A DNA stretch of 64,000 nucleotides, from contig NC_087068.1 in assembly GCF_963678635.1 (NCBI RefSeq), positions 48,691,724 through 48,755,723 of the forward strand, in the 5' to 3' direction. Below, piece after piece: positions 1-10,116 of the stretch; position 1 is the first letter of the stretch; each line of letters opens with the position of its first letter. This DNA is from Symsagittifera roscoffensis. Lineage: Eukaryota > Xenacoelomorpha > Acoela > Convolutidae. Below the pieces are notes generated by a model. The model was given only the letters and a program-made list of their open reading frames with translations. It had not been told where the DNA came from and did no database searches. The position numbers and the translations under genes were made by a program.

Positions 1-20
1 ACCCACATTGAGCTCCGCGC

Positions 21-806
21 TCACTTCGTATTCCTAGCCTTCGAAGTGCTAGGACCTGATGAATTTGACACCGTGATCTGTCTTAGTAGCGCCTCCTCAT
101 CATCAGAACTGATGACAATTTCTTCCCATGCTCTCAATTGTTCGTAAGATCGCATCCACTCCCTCTGCTCTTGTAACCTCGCTGCCTGATTCGGTAAACT
201 TTTCGTTTTCAATTCCCTGTTCAAGCAAAAGGAATTGTGCAGGCTCAAGCTCACTTTCTTCGCCAAGTCTTCCTCCAGTATCGACTCTCTTGCTTTGGTG
301 TTGTCTCTAGACACCCTACCAACTCTTTTCCAACCTGTTGTGATCGCATTTCTATGGGTCAGCAGAGGTCTCATGAAAGCTTCCGGGCCTATCTCCGCCA
401 GGAACTGTCGATATTCCTTCTGATATTTCTTCATGTTATCCTTCGTCGCTATGTACAAACAAGAGGTCAATGTCGCTCAAAACCACGGAAAGAACCTGAG
501 GCGGCTCCATACGTGCCTGACTTCCATTGGTATGGCGAATACCTTGCATACGGTCTCAAACAACTCAAGTCTCCTGCTGTAATCTATAGCGTGTATCGAT
601 TCTGCCGTAGGTGTCTTCGACTCCCTGTATTTCGTTACACTTTCTTCGATCCATCGCAACGCCAACATCGTGCTTACTACCAAGATGGGCACCTTCTGCT
701 GATGATCGGTAATCCAATTGACCGAATTTCTTCTACATCCCACACTAAGCAAAGGTTTGTATGCTCCGGGTACCACACTGTCTGTGCCAAGCAGTGACAT
801 GGGCAT
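21..806 (-). pseudogene. Second polyprotein, leftmost visible segment
   Basis: A frame open from 806 continues in phase past TGA at 479-477 to the stop at 21-23. It is helical and charged (Arg/Glu/Lys-rich), with a Ser/Asp/Glu stretch close to the stop. No domain is recognised. Whether the polyprotein ends at 21 or continues beyond the window is unknown. Bases 1-20 are too short to judge. Confidence 0.45.
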
Positions 807-1216
807 TCCCCATGTGTAATTTCTATGCTTCGGAGATTGCGTTCCCCCGAGGCTTCCAGCAGAGGCTCCAGTTCCATCATCTTCTCGTGCACCACATCAT
901 CTTCCTCCGGCATTGGGACATTACCCATCGGCTTCCCGATGGCATTCTGTCTCTCAAAATTGCTCCTATTTTCACCTCCCAAGCTCAAGAGTTCTTCTCC
1001 CCAGATTTCACTCAAGTCATCTCTTTGTGCCTTCGGCACCGTTTCCAGGATCTTCCTCAACAGTCTGTGTGAATGATGCGGAATTAGAGCTAGCCGTACG
1101 CACTTGGGCACCGAGAAGGCCTTATCCACTAGTATCCTTTGGCTGGATACCTCCACCATTGCCATGTGCAATGGATAATGGCTCCCACATACGTTGGCTA
1201 TTACAGATCCCACCAA
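677..1216 (-). pseudogene. Second polyprotein, unrecognised segment
   Basis: A 179-codon open stretch in phase with the one ending at 1,235. Its first part is moderately hydrophobic with several His. Its later part is acidic (P-E-E-D-D-V-V-H-E-K). The last ~45 codons overlap the next frame, and the frame change probably lies near 800. No known motif is seen. Annotated as part of the polyprotein because the strand, composition and near-continuous openness match the blocks to the right. Confidence 0.45.
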
Positions 1217-1234
1217 AGACTTTGCATTTACTTA

Positions 1235-1768
1235 TCAAAGGCCATTAGCTTCGCTGACTGAAAATCCCATCTCCGCCTCTAGACCAATCTTCCATCCTTT
1301 GATATGTTTTTGGGTGGTTTGCAACGCCCCTGGCCACGACTCCACGCTCAACGCCGTCACCAAATGGTGTTCAGACTCCAACATCTCGAGTGATTGCAGA
1401 CTACACATTCTAGAGAAGAACCCCAGCGTCCTTGCTATATTCACTGTGGTGTTCGTATAACACTCAGCCATTATCTGCACCTCGCTCTTCTCTCTTCCTG
1501 TTATATCACCAAACCAAGTGACTAGGTCTTCTCCCTGAAAAGATTGTATTCTGACACAAGATCGTCCATCACAGGTGTGCCCTCCGCCTCCGCACGTCAA
1601 GTCAAGGCAGCTACCAGGCTCCAATTTCTTTACCGATCCCAGCTTACTCGTTGTTACACCCGACTCTTTACTCTGTGGTAGGATCAATTTGTGTATCAAT
1701 TCCAACGTTCCCAGATCCTCATCTTTTGTCGGTGTTAGCCTTACTCGTTCCGTGACTTCTTCAATCAA
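1235..1768 (-). pseudogene. Second polyprotein, Cys-containing segment, unrecognised
   Basis: A 177-codon open stretch is joined to the segment on its right by a change of frame at about 1,800-2,000. It contains a local cysteine cluster (C-L-D-L-T-C, then C-D-G-R-S-C within 20 residues) that could be disulfide-bonded or metal-binding. Asn-Thr-Thr offers a possible N-glycosylation site. I considered an envelope-type glycoprotein but see no transmembrane helix or fusion-peptide-like stretch. The function is unknown. Confidence 0.45.
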
Positions 1769-2003
1769 GCTCCCGTGACTTCTTCAATCAAGCTCGCATG
1801 GGGATGGGGACACCAGGAAGGTCTCAGCAATTTCCAAACCGTTCCCAAATTTGTAGTCATCATGCCATTTCGGTTTCCCATTCTCAATTCTACTCTTTTG
1901 CTCGAGCGCGGCACGTTTATCAGCTTTGGCGTCGCCTCAAGTAGCAGGCCCAGGCTCGGTTTCTCTCTTTGCGTTGGATCGATTACGATTATCTTCTCCG
2001 TCT

Positions 2004-4078
2004 AAAATTTCAAGAGCTCCGCCACCTCATGATTCCTGTAAGCGATCGCGGCTTCTGATTTCAAGAAAGGATTATACGCTATTCCCATCACTCCAGACAC
2101 GTATTGATACTCTCCCTTTTTATTGGGTCTCGCGTAACCCTCAGCCAAGGCTAAGTTGCGATGCACGTCATGCCCCTCCTCAAATTTCTTGTTGTGGAAT
2201 CTCCGTATCTCATCCAGTTTTCTTTGATTCTTTAGGGATTGTCTCGAGTCATCCTCCTTCTCGATTCACGTACTCTGGTACACGTTCAGTATGACAGTGG
2301 AGACTCTTCTCTCCATGGTTTTGCTCCCCATGGCCCTCTGATGACACGCTTGGACGGTGCTATTGTTCATTACGGACATTATCCACCTCAAGAAAGAAGT
2401 GGCATCTTTTCTTCTCGCCAGACTCAGACCGGAGTTGTCCCTCGCGACGTGTTGTACCAGCATCTGATAGACCTCCAGGTTTTTTTTGCCTAACTTCAAT
2501 TTGTCACATGAAGTCAAGACCTCCAACTCTATTCCCACTAAGCTCAATGCGAACATCAGTTGTCCCGCGGTTCTGACGAAGGGATTCGCCATTAGAGGCA
2601 ATGCTGATGAAGGTGTTCTCATCGCCTCCTCAAAGTAATCTCGCAACAGGCTCTACCAAGTTCGCTTTAGCTGACTTCCCAGCTCTAGTTTGCTGACTTC
2701 GGCTTTCTGTTGAGTAGCCCAATTGCGACGCTTGCGGAACACCCCTAGATCAAGCTTCTTCCGACAGTCCTCCAACTCCTTCATCGTCTCTAGGGCCACC
2801 CACCAAGGTCGAGCCGTATTCCTCGTCGCGTTCTTCTCAAGAGGGCCATTGGACCCTTGTTTGCCAACAGCTTGATGTTCGCTCGAGATCCATTCTCTGC
2901 CCACATCCACTTGTCAGGTTTGTCCACTCGTCAAACCCTTTTTTGATCCTGCCTTCTGAGGTTTGAAGTCCTCCTCCATTACCAGACTTGTCGAGGCCTC
3001 TATCTCTTTCGCTATTTCGGTTAGCCTCCTTGGTCCGGAGCTACTCTTGTAGGCTGTCGTCTTCCACCGCGCCAAGATCATGGGGGCGGTCTCCCTCAAG
3101 TTCTTCTCCGAAACAGCATCCATCGACGGGCTGCTCAACTCCTCCATCTCCCGCTTCCTTTTTCGAGACTTCATACCTTTGCTTGGGGGTGTCGTCACTA
3201 CCATCACAGATTCGATCTCTCCGTCCCGGTCCGACCCTTCCAACTCGTGCCCCTTCCCTGCTCGAGCCTTAAGGATATTAGTACTCTTAATCATATTACT
3301 AGTTTTAATCTTATCCTCCCCTTCAACTTTATTTATTTTATCATCAGTCTTTTTCTTCAGAGTAGAGCCGTCTTTACATTCATCATCTTTGGTCTTCCGT
3401 CGCGTCTCCCTCAACTTGACCATCTTGCTCAGCAACTCTTTTCTTGCTTTCTCATCCAGTCCGGTGGCCATCAACACTGGTTCTCCAAACTTGACCACCG
3501 TGTTCCATAGTCCTTCCTTAAAGTCATCTAGCGTGGTCTCGCTCTTCATCTCCTGATCAAATTCACTCATGAATTTCCGCCAAGCCTTCTAATCTAGAGT
3601 CCCCAGAAACATATCTTTGTTCCCCTCAAATGTATTTTTTTGCCTCTCCTCAGCACTCAAGAGTATCATCCCCATGTTGGAAGTTTCACTTGTCAGTGGT
3701 AGTTCCTGGTTCTTACGGGGGGATGAGGTCAGTGGTGGCGTGGCACTGTCCGCCCAATCGTCTCCGCTCAAGTGCCGCAGCAGCTCCTGGGCGGTGAAAT
3801 TCACCTCTGCTGGTTTCGGCTCAGGCGTATTCCCCACTTCCATTTCCTCCCCCGTTTCACTGAGAGTTTCGTCCATGCTATCTTCTACCGACTCAGCTTG
3901 TCTTCTCTCGAGTATCTTCCTATATCGATCCTCTACAGGGCCACTTCTCTTGTCTCCAGGAGTGCCCACCGACAGGGTCTTGCTTTTTATACTCCGTCAG
4001 GGCTACATACAATGAGCCTGCCGCATCCAGCTCTTTCCCTTCTTGCCTCATTTCTACCTGTTCCAATCCGTAAGGTGC
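2004..4078 (-). pseudogene. Second polyprotein, Lys/Glu-rich segment with nuclear-signal-like motif
   Basis: From about 3,969 a single frame can be followed to about 2,004, interrupted only by TAG (3,589), TGA (2,914), TAG (2,653) and TGA (2,266). That pattern indicates point decay, not absence of coding. The part at 3,570-2,914 is charged, with alternating Lys and Glu and a cluster K-S-R-K-R-K-R that would be a good nuclear localisation signal. The segment after 2,646 is less charged and has helices with M and L. No domain is recognised. It could be an architectural, nucleic-acid-associated part of the polyprotein, but that is only suggested by charge. Confidence 0.5.
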
Positions 4079-4952
4079 TCAATACTTCCTCGTGGCAAAC
4101 TTCATCTCGTCCTTCAGCGCAATGTGTCCCTCTTCTACAATCATCCTGCCATCATCCCATATCGGTGATCCATTCTCCAGGCTCGCCCGATCAAGCGTTC
4201 TCAAGATTTCCCGCACCTCGAATTTTGGAGGCATTGAACCTCTCATTTTCTTGGCTTGAGTCGTCCATGAGTTAATCTTGATATCGCAGGTGTGGAAATA
4301 GAGCGCCGCCGTATATCCAATGAACAAGGGATCTCAGCCATCGGTGAACTCCACTTGCTGTTTCTCTACCGTAGCTCTCGAGAATAGGGATGGTACTACC
4401 AGGGGGCTTTTCATCCCCAGGGTCATTCTCCTGACTGTTGGAAACTCAGGAAGGGTCGCGGGTAAGACTTCCTTCTCCAGTGTCGCCTCCAGTTCCTTCT
4501 TTACCAACTCAAAGCTCTTTTTCCACGCGGGGATTTTCAAGATCTCCTGTCCGTTCGCCGTCAGGGGATTTAGGTTCCAAAAACTTGGGATACGTCTCTA
4601 TGGGGCCTTCACGTTTTCCCCCCATCCTGCACTGCAGTTGCCCCCGGAAATTGAATACCACCAACTCGGGATCTGTCACCTTCCCAAAGAGCACTGTGTT
4701 ACTCATCCGCTCCCTGAGCACCTCTTGTTGACACCAGCTCAGCGCCGTCCCATCCAACACGCTTATTAAGCTCACGTGCACTACTGAATGGCGGTTTGCA
4801 GCCAATAGAGGGTCCGGAAAGGCGTATGTTACCGCTGGTCCGTAATACAAGTCACAACTTCCTCTAGTCCCCTGATCATTCCCACCGGGTCTGACCTCGT
4901 CGCCAGGCATAGATCCGTCAGTAGAAGAATACCACCATTCGCCTCCCTCCAT
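4079..4952 (-). pseudogene. Second polyprotein, unrecognised segment with frameshifts
   Basis: Three open stretches join end to end: 4,952-4,509, 4,540-4,334 and 4,327-4,079. The last two are in phase, separated only by TGA at 4,336-4,334, and the segment closes with TGA at 4,081-4,079. The first part has a run of hydrophobic beta-like residues (V-V-H-V-S-L-I-S-V-L) and could complete the fold begun in the previous block. Composition is mixed, and no motif is recognised. Coding status rests on the continuity of open frames and on codon usage like the neighbours. Confidence 0.5.
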
Positions 4953-6427
4953 TCCTCTCTAGTCTTCGGGTTCTTCTCTTCACCGGTCATATGTCGGTTC
5001 TGCATCAGTAGGTATTCCACCAGCAACGTCTTCAGTCCCGCCGCGCACTTGTATGAATAAGTGTCTATGTTCGAGTGGGTTTTTCCCATCGACAGGGGTT
5101 CTCCATATTTCATCAGCCGATGGAATGACACCAATTCGCCATGAGTCAGGAGCACCAGCGCCAGATATCCATCAATCCGAAGAGTCTCCACACCCCGGCT
5201 GAACATATTTGCTGGTCCCATGTTAAACAGGTATCTCGGGTAAACTAAGTATAGGGCTAACAAGGGGCTTATGGGCATGTTCAAGAGTTCTTGCACAAAG
5301 GCCCCGAAAATGGTCTCTTTTGCACAAAACACTCCAGCCATGTATTTCTTCTCCCAACAAGGATTCAAGAATTCCAGTATCTCGTGATCTCTCCTTGTCC
5401 TCAGCTCACCTTTTGCATGTTCCCGCCAGAATCCTCCAATAGTGACCTCATTAGCTGCCGTGACAAACCTGGCCACCGTCATCTCCCTGCTTTCGGCTAA
5501 CTCCAATTGTTCCTCGAGAAATGCCCAGATCTGCTTCACGAGAGGTGGGGCACCCTCCCTTGTCTTGTCAGTAGCATTCTCGAGTCTGGGTGTTAAAAAC
5601 GGCCACCTGCCTATCTCTTGCGTTAGTCGATACACCATCGACTCCAGTTGCTTCTCAGTCGCAGCCACGTTCTTCCTTTCGTTGCTTGGTCCCTTTGATT
5701 TGGTCGTGGAACTCGTGATGGTCACGTCCATGCCTCGGAACCACAAGCTGGCTGTCAGGTGACTTATTATCGGGTGGTCATCCGCTATTGTCGGACTGAA
5801 TTTCAGCTGCCTGGCAAAGTTCGAGATCTCGAGTAAGAGGATCTCATCCAGCACAATGAGTATATCTGCTAATTCATAGAATCCCCTCAAGGCATGGGAT
5901 ACGTCCGCCCACGCCGCCGCCAGTTCTGACTTCCGTAAAATCAAGTTCGTAGGTTCCAGCTCTCGGCTGGGAGCTGCCATCAGGATCCGCCATGCGTTCC
6001 CTTCAGCTATCAGAACCAAAATAGCATACACAAACTGCAGAGCAGGGGGCATGCTTGCGTATCCGGGGGATGTCGTGAATACCACCTTCGTTTTGGATCC
6101 AAATCGCAAACTGCAAATCGCCTCATTCATCGCGGCAAACAGCGTCTGGGTGGCCTCCCATATTTTCTTTGGCGTAGGCTCGTCCCCTTTCAGCTGCTCT
6201 AGAAGCCCAGCCGCATGCAGGTGATCATTCATTCCCGTGAACAGCAGCAGCTCTAGTTCGCAAGGCATTTTCGACTTTATCGCAACCACCAAGGTCAACA
6301 TCTGGTTCAATTCTGCACCCGGCAGCGAGTATACTAGAATCTCTGGCCAAAATAACTTGGGAGACGTTCCTTCGAAGTCCGATCCCGTCACAATGATCAC
6401 TCTCGCGGCCGCTGGATCTGCTGTCAT
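4829..6427 (-). pseudogene. Large 532-codon open block, second SGNH-like domain plus unknown C-terminus
   Basis: This is the longest unbroken stretch outside RT. It begins with I-I-V-T-G-S-D-F (residues 11-18), then a strand and L-L-F-T-G-M-N-D-H (62-69). These resemble SGNH block I (with G-S-D instead of G-D-S) and block III (G-x-N-D). At 215-219 there is A-D-D-H-P, the position and look of the block V Asp/His, followed by a helix. The spacing between blocks III and V is longer than usual. Residues ~240-532 are helical with conserved-looking W, P and R positions and match nothing I recognise. It partly overlaps the tail of the preceding frame and was probably continuous with it. No signal peptide is seen. 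Esterase-like activity is inference. Confidence 0.5.
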
Positions 6428-7997
6428 ACACTGCCAGTGTCTTGGCTAATTGAGCATTGCCACAGGGTTTCCCATATCTTGGGTCATCTGCCAACTTCGC
6501 ACCCTCGTAAGCGGCGTCTGGCAATTCTATCTCCATTGGATCCAGTAGCTTGTCCACCACCCTCAACTGTGCAGGAGTCGCCAATCTGATTCTTGCGATG
6601 CTTGTTCTGTGCTTAGGTGGCTCCACTATGAGTACCGGACTCCCCAGCAACTTGAGAGGTCTGTAATTTATCGGTCCCATGATTGATTTCGTGGGAATCC
6701 CAGTCAGATCAGCCGTCTTCATCATTCTTGCTCTTGAGAAATGTGCTTCGTGGGCCTTTAGCCAGTCTACGCACTGGTGTCGACTCAAGTTCTCGTGTGA
6801 CACATGTTTGAGCCCCAGGACTTCTGCCAACTCTTGTCTGCATTCCAGATCCTCGAGGTCCAACTCCTTCACCTTCTCCAAAAACCGCGTCCGACTTGCC
6901 TCCGCTGTCTTCTCTACTCTCTTATCCTCTACCGCTACCACTGAGGATACCACTGAACTCTGGAGCGTTGATGACTCCGCTTCTTCAGCTTCCATTGGAG
7001 TGGAACCCGGTAGTCTGGTCCGGCTGCTTCTCGAGCTGTCTCTTGAGTTGACTCCCGCTCCCAGGCGACTGTACAGGGGTCTTGTAGCAAGGAAAGGGGG
7101 ATTTGGGGGTGGACCGAATGTGAATCGGGCCATCTCAAGCAAGTCTGCCTCCAACTCATTTATGTGCCTCTGGAAGACATCATTCAACCACTCCACGCCC
7201 CTAGGCCTGACGAAGTGGGTTCCATCTGAGGATGCATCCACTGGGAAGGACTGCTCCAACTGGTCGGCTACGTCCAACAACCTGATGGGAAGAACGCTCC
7301 TATGATGTATCTGCTTGATTATCCCGTTCAGGACCCGCACTTTCTCGTTCATCTCCATCGCATGTTGGTCAGCCATCATGTTGTAAGGGATGGTGCAAAC
7401 GGTGAGTATGGCGGGATCCATCTGAATCCGCAACTCTTCCAAGATACACCTCATTTTGTCGTGTAGTCTCATGACTTTCCTTAATTCCCCTCTGGACAGA
7501 TCATTGGTCCCCATCATTAGGGTCACTGTGTACATCTTAGCCATCCCTACCATCTCGAGTGATGCCTACATCTGCGGCGTTGCGGTTCCGGAAAAACTCA
7601 AGACTCCAGTCTGCCAGTGCGACTGGATTCGGGTCAGCACCCGTATCAGGCTGTCCCCTACGATCAGATGGACTGCAACCTCAGGTATTCGCGGCTGTGT
7701 GTAGTATTCAGCCCAGGACGCATCATGGAAGCAATCCCTTCTCGCCCGCTGCGCCGCGTTCCAATCCATGCGGTTGTGCCGGTGGTATCTGCCCTCCGTG
7801 TTCTTCTTGTAGCTTGCGATCACCACTCTCCTGACCGGTTGCTCTCTCCAAGTCGGGGGTACCTCCGCTCGAGCTGGACTTTCGCGACTTCTCAGCTGTA
7901 GCCTCTCGTGTAATTCCTTAAGACGCGACGAGCACCCGCTCTCCTGACTGCTGCTCGTGGTTGAACTCGGGGTGTATCCCGACAGTGCCACGTCCAT
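6428..7997 (-). pseudogene. SGNH/GDSL hydrolase-like domain in the second polyprotein
   Basis: Block I reads V-H-L-I-V-G-D-S-L-I-R, with the nucleophile Ser codon at 7,652-7,650. A TAG at 7,568-7,566 interrupts the same frame just before block III. Block III is L-M-M-G-T-N-D (Asn at 7,505-7,503). Block V is S-D-G-T-H-F (Asp at about 7,226, His at 7,217-7,215), followed by a helix as in family members. Gly of block II is plausible in F-S-G-T-A. All catalytic-type residues are therefore present over ~150 residues. SGNH hydrolases cleave ester bonds (lipases, acetylesterases). The C-terminal ~200 residues are Ser/Arg-rich linker and a region with P-I-N-Y-R-P-L-K. A frameshift at about 6,430 leads to the next block. 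Interruption by stop makes it a pseudogene here. Confidence 0.75.
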
Positions 7998-8716
7998 TAA
8001 CGGGCGTATCGGTTACGTCGTCTCTGAACCGCGCAGGGAGGATGCTGGTTCGGGTTGGTATCCATAATTCCAGCCCCTCGTTTATGTGTTCTTGAGCCGC
8101 ACGGTCCAAGTTGAATCTCCCCTTCGACCTGGGAGCCTCATCCACCTCCATACGCGACTCCGGCCTTGAGCTCGCAACAGCTCGTTCCGACGTCCTTCTC
8201 ATGGATCGCCTGGTCCCTCTCCAGATTCGCTTGATTTCTCTCCAGTTTCGCGATATCCCGGTCAAGATTCGCTTTGTTCTTTTCCCTCTGCGCCCTCTCG
8301 AGTTCCCTTTTCAAATTGCTGAGGACAGGATACGTCTCTTCCATTTGCTTGGCTCTCGTCATAGAAGGTGGCCTGCTCGTGGACTGGCTAGCCGATCTTG
8401 CTGACGGTCTGACCGGCAATGGGCCGTACTCAGTGTTGTTGCCTAAGCCAGGATTCCTCGCCAAGTCAAATCCTCTCACCCCTCCATCCACGTTCCAGGA
8501 TAGCCATCTCGTCTGTTCCTGATTGAATATACCTTCCGTGGTGTAGCCGACCATCAAGACAGCTTCGGTCGCGGATTCCCTGCACTCACCTTGCTCCTCT
8601 AATTGCAGGATGGCATTCAACATCACTGCCATCCTCTCGTCCACTTGGGTGTAGTCCAGGTCCCTCAAACGCCTGTACAACTCATCGAATGTCGGCCTCT
8701 TTAGTGCCGCAGGCAT
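7918..8716 (-). pseudogene. Second polyprotein, N-terminal part with coiled coil
   Basis: The best start is the ATG at 8,716. The first ~60 residues are unrecognised. After a Ser/Arg-rich linker comes a coiled coil made of repeated seven-residue-like units with Leu/Lys/Arg (about 8,290-8,180; units such as R-D-I-A-K-L-E and R-N-Q-A-N-L-E). The frame then shifts near 8,180 to one open from 8,265 to 7,918, which carries a short basic then acidic stretch. Coiled coils at the N-terminus usually mediate self-association. No enzyme motif is seen in this part. It lies directly upstream of the SGNH domain and was probably one protein with it. Confidence 0.55.
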
Positions 8717-8731
8717 GGACTTCTAAAACCG

Positions 8732-9222
8732 ATCTGCCATTTTTACAACTTCTAGATTATCTCGCGCACCAATAAACTCGTGAATTACCGAACCAACTCG
8801 TGAATCACGTACCCACTTGAGTACTTGAGAAATCTCTTCCAAATGTTTCTGATCGTGAACTTTGTTCAAGACTTTCTATTCTCTTTCCAATGAGTGTGTT
8901 TTAGTCGTCAACTTTGGTTTGATCAAATCAATCTGAAAGTAAAATCCACTTTTTAGACTAAGGTGTCATATTCCTAACCTAAAAACCCCCCATCATTATT
9001 GTAGTTAAAACCATATCCCTCCATCCATTTTACTAAAATAATTCAATTGGAATATTTTAAGAGCATGCAGATTCATCTACTGTTTTAGCACCATCATTTT
9101 TTAAATTACAATTGTCATGCCAATCACGTTAAAATCCATCTACCTGCCCCGAGGTCCCCATGTACCCTTACTCAAGATCCACATGTACCCCCAACTCGAG
9201 ACCCTCATTGTCCACTCGTAGC
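8732..9222 (-). other. AT-rich spacer between Pol and the second polyprotein
   Basis: About 490 bases without a supported reading frame on either strand, AT-rich compared with the coding blocks on both sides. It follows the macro-domain stop and precedes the start of the next frame at 8,716. It holds short repeated motifs (ACTCGTGAAT twice near 8,778 and 8,802; ACTTGAGTACTTGAG near 8,815). It sits where Gypsy elements with env have the Pol-Env junction, so it could hold a splice acceptor, an internal promoter or an old 3' end. I see no LTR terminus or polypurine tract I would defend. Confidence 0.5.
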
Positions 9223-10116
9223 TCAGGCGATACTCAAGTAGTACTTCTTGTGTAGTTGTACTATTATCTCTGTTTCTGCGAAGACCAAGTGTAGGATGGC
9301 ATACAACTCACTTGGGCTCAACTTGCCCCTGTTTAGGTCATAAACTGGCATCGAGACCTCCATTATCCCTCTTTCAATCATGAAATCCCTCAGTCTCGTT
9401 AGTGCTAACATCACGTGCTCAGGATTTATCGTATTCCTTTCATTGACCCTCGTCACTAGAAAGCACAGGTATTTGCCCGGGACTTGTGCCACTGTTGGAG
9501 GAAGCGCAGCCATTCCTCCCAGCCCCGGTCTCTGTCTGAACAGAAACTCCACGTTCTGGTATTCTCTTTTGAAGTCGGCCTCCAGTCTCGATTTGAAGCT
9601 CATGTCCGCCGTTATACAGATTGCGCTAGTCCTGTCTGACAGGATGAAGTCGCTGTCCGTTATTAGGATGTTTTCCGAATATTCATTGGGGATTTCAAAT
9701 TCTGTTTTGAAATTTTGTCCTATGGTAGGTTCAGCTTCTTCCTCGCCCAGTTCTAGTCCGATGGTTTCTCTTACTTCCCTCAGTTTCTTTATCACCAAAT
9801 TATTGGTGTGGGTAAGTCCTACCCCCACTCCCCGGACAAAATTTTTTATCGACGTCCCCGTCGATGATGCTGGGTCTGAATTATCTGGGGGTATTTCTAG
9901 CGGCTAGTCGGTTGCTGTCCAACCGAAGAGGGGATCTTCCGTTTTCACATGTTGTTCAGCTGACACATCGACCTGTTGGATGCTTAGCCCTTCATCTTCT
10001 TCGCTCTTGACCCCACGTATCCACTCTAGTATTCTCAGGTTCGTGTTCTCCCTCCTCTCTATCTCGCGCTGCTCCAGATCTGTTTCTTGTTCTGGTGTGG
10101 AGTAGTCATCCTTTGG
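9223..10116 (-). pseudogene. Pol C-terminal extension with macro domain-like fold
   Basis: The integrase frame continues in phase past TAA (10,117) and a TAG (9,906-9,904) to a stop at 9,223. The last ~150 residues follow the pattern of the Poa1/OARD1-type macro domain. In order they show an I-L-I-T-D-S-D-F start strand, A-I-C-I-T-A-D-M in place of the family's A-H-C-V-S-A-D, an F-K-R-E-Y segment, a G-L-G-G loop, a strand C-F-L-V-T-R for L-V-T-K, an alternating helix L-T-R-L-R-D-F-M, a strand E-V-S-M-P-V, and the final helix A-I-L-H-L-V-F. Known members bind or hydrolyse ADP-ribose derivatives. The loop that usually reads G-C-G-L-D-x-L is diverged (D-L-N-R-G-K-L), so activity is uncertain. 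Fold by pattern only. Confidence 0.6.

Noticed and set aside
1235-1768. Envelope or glycoprotein gene of the giant element
   Set aside because: The Cys cluster and a glycosylation sequon are not enough. No signal peptide, fusion peptide or membrane anchor is visible in the second polyprotein.
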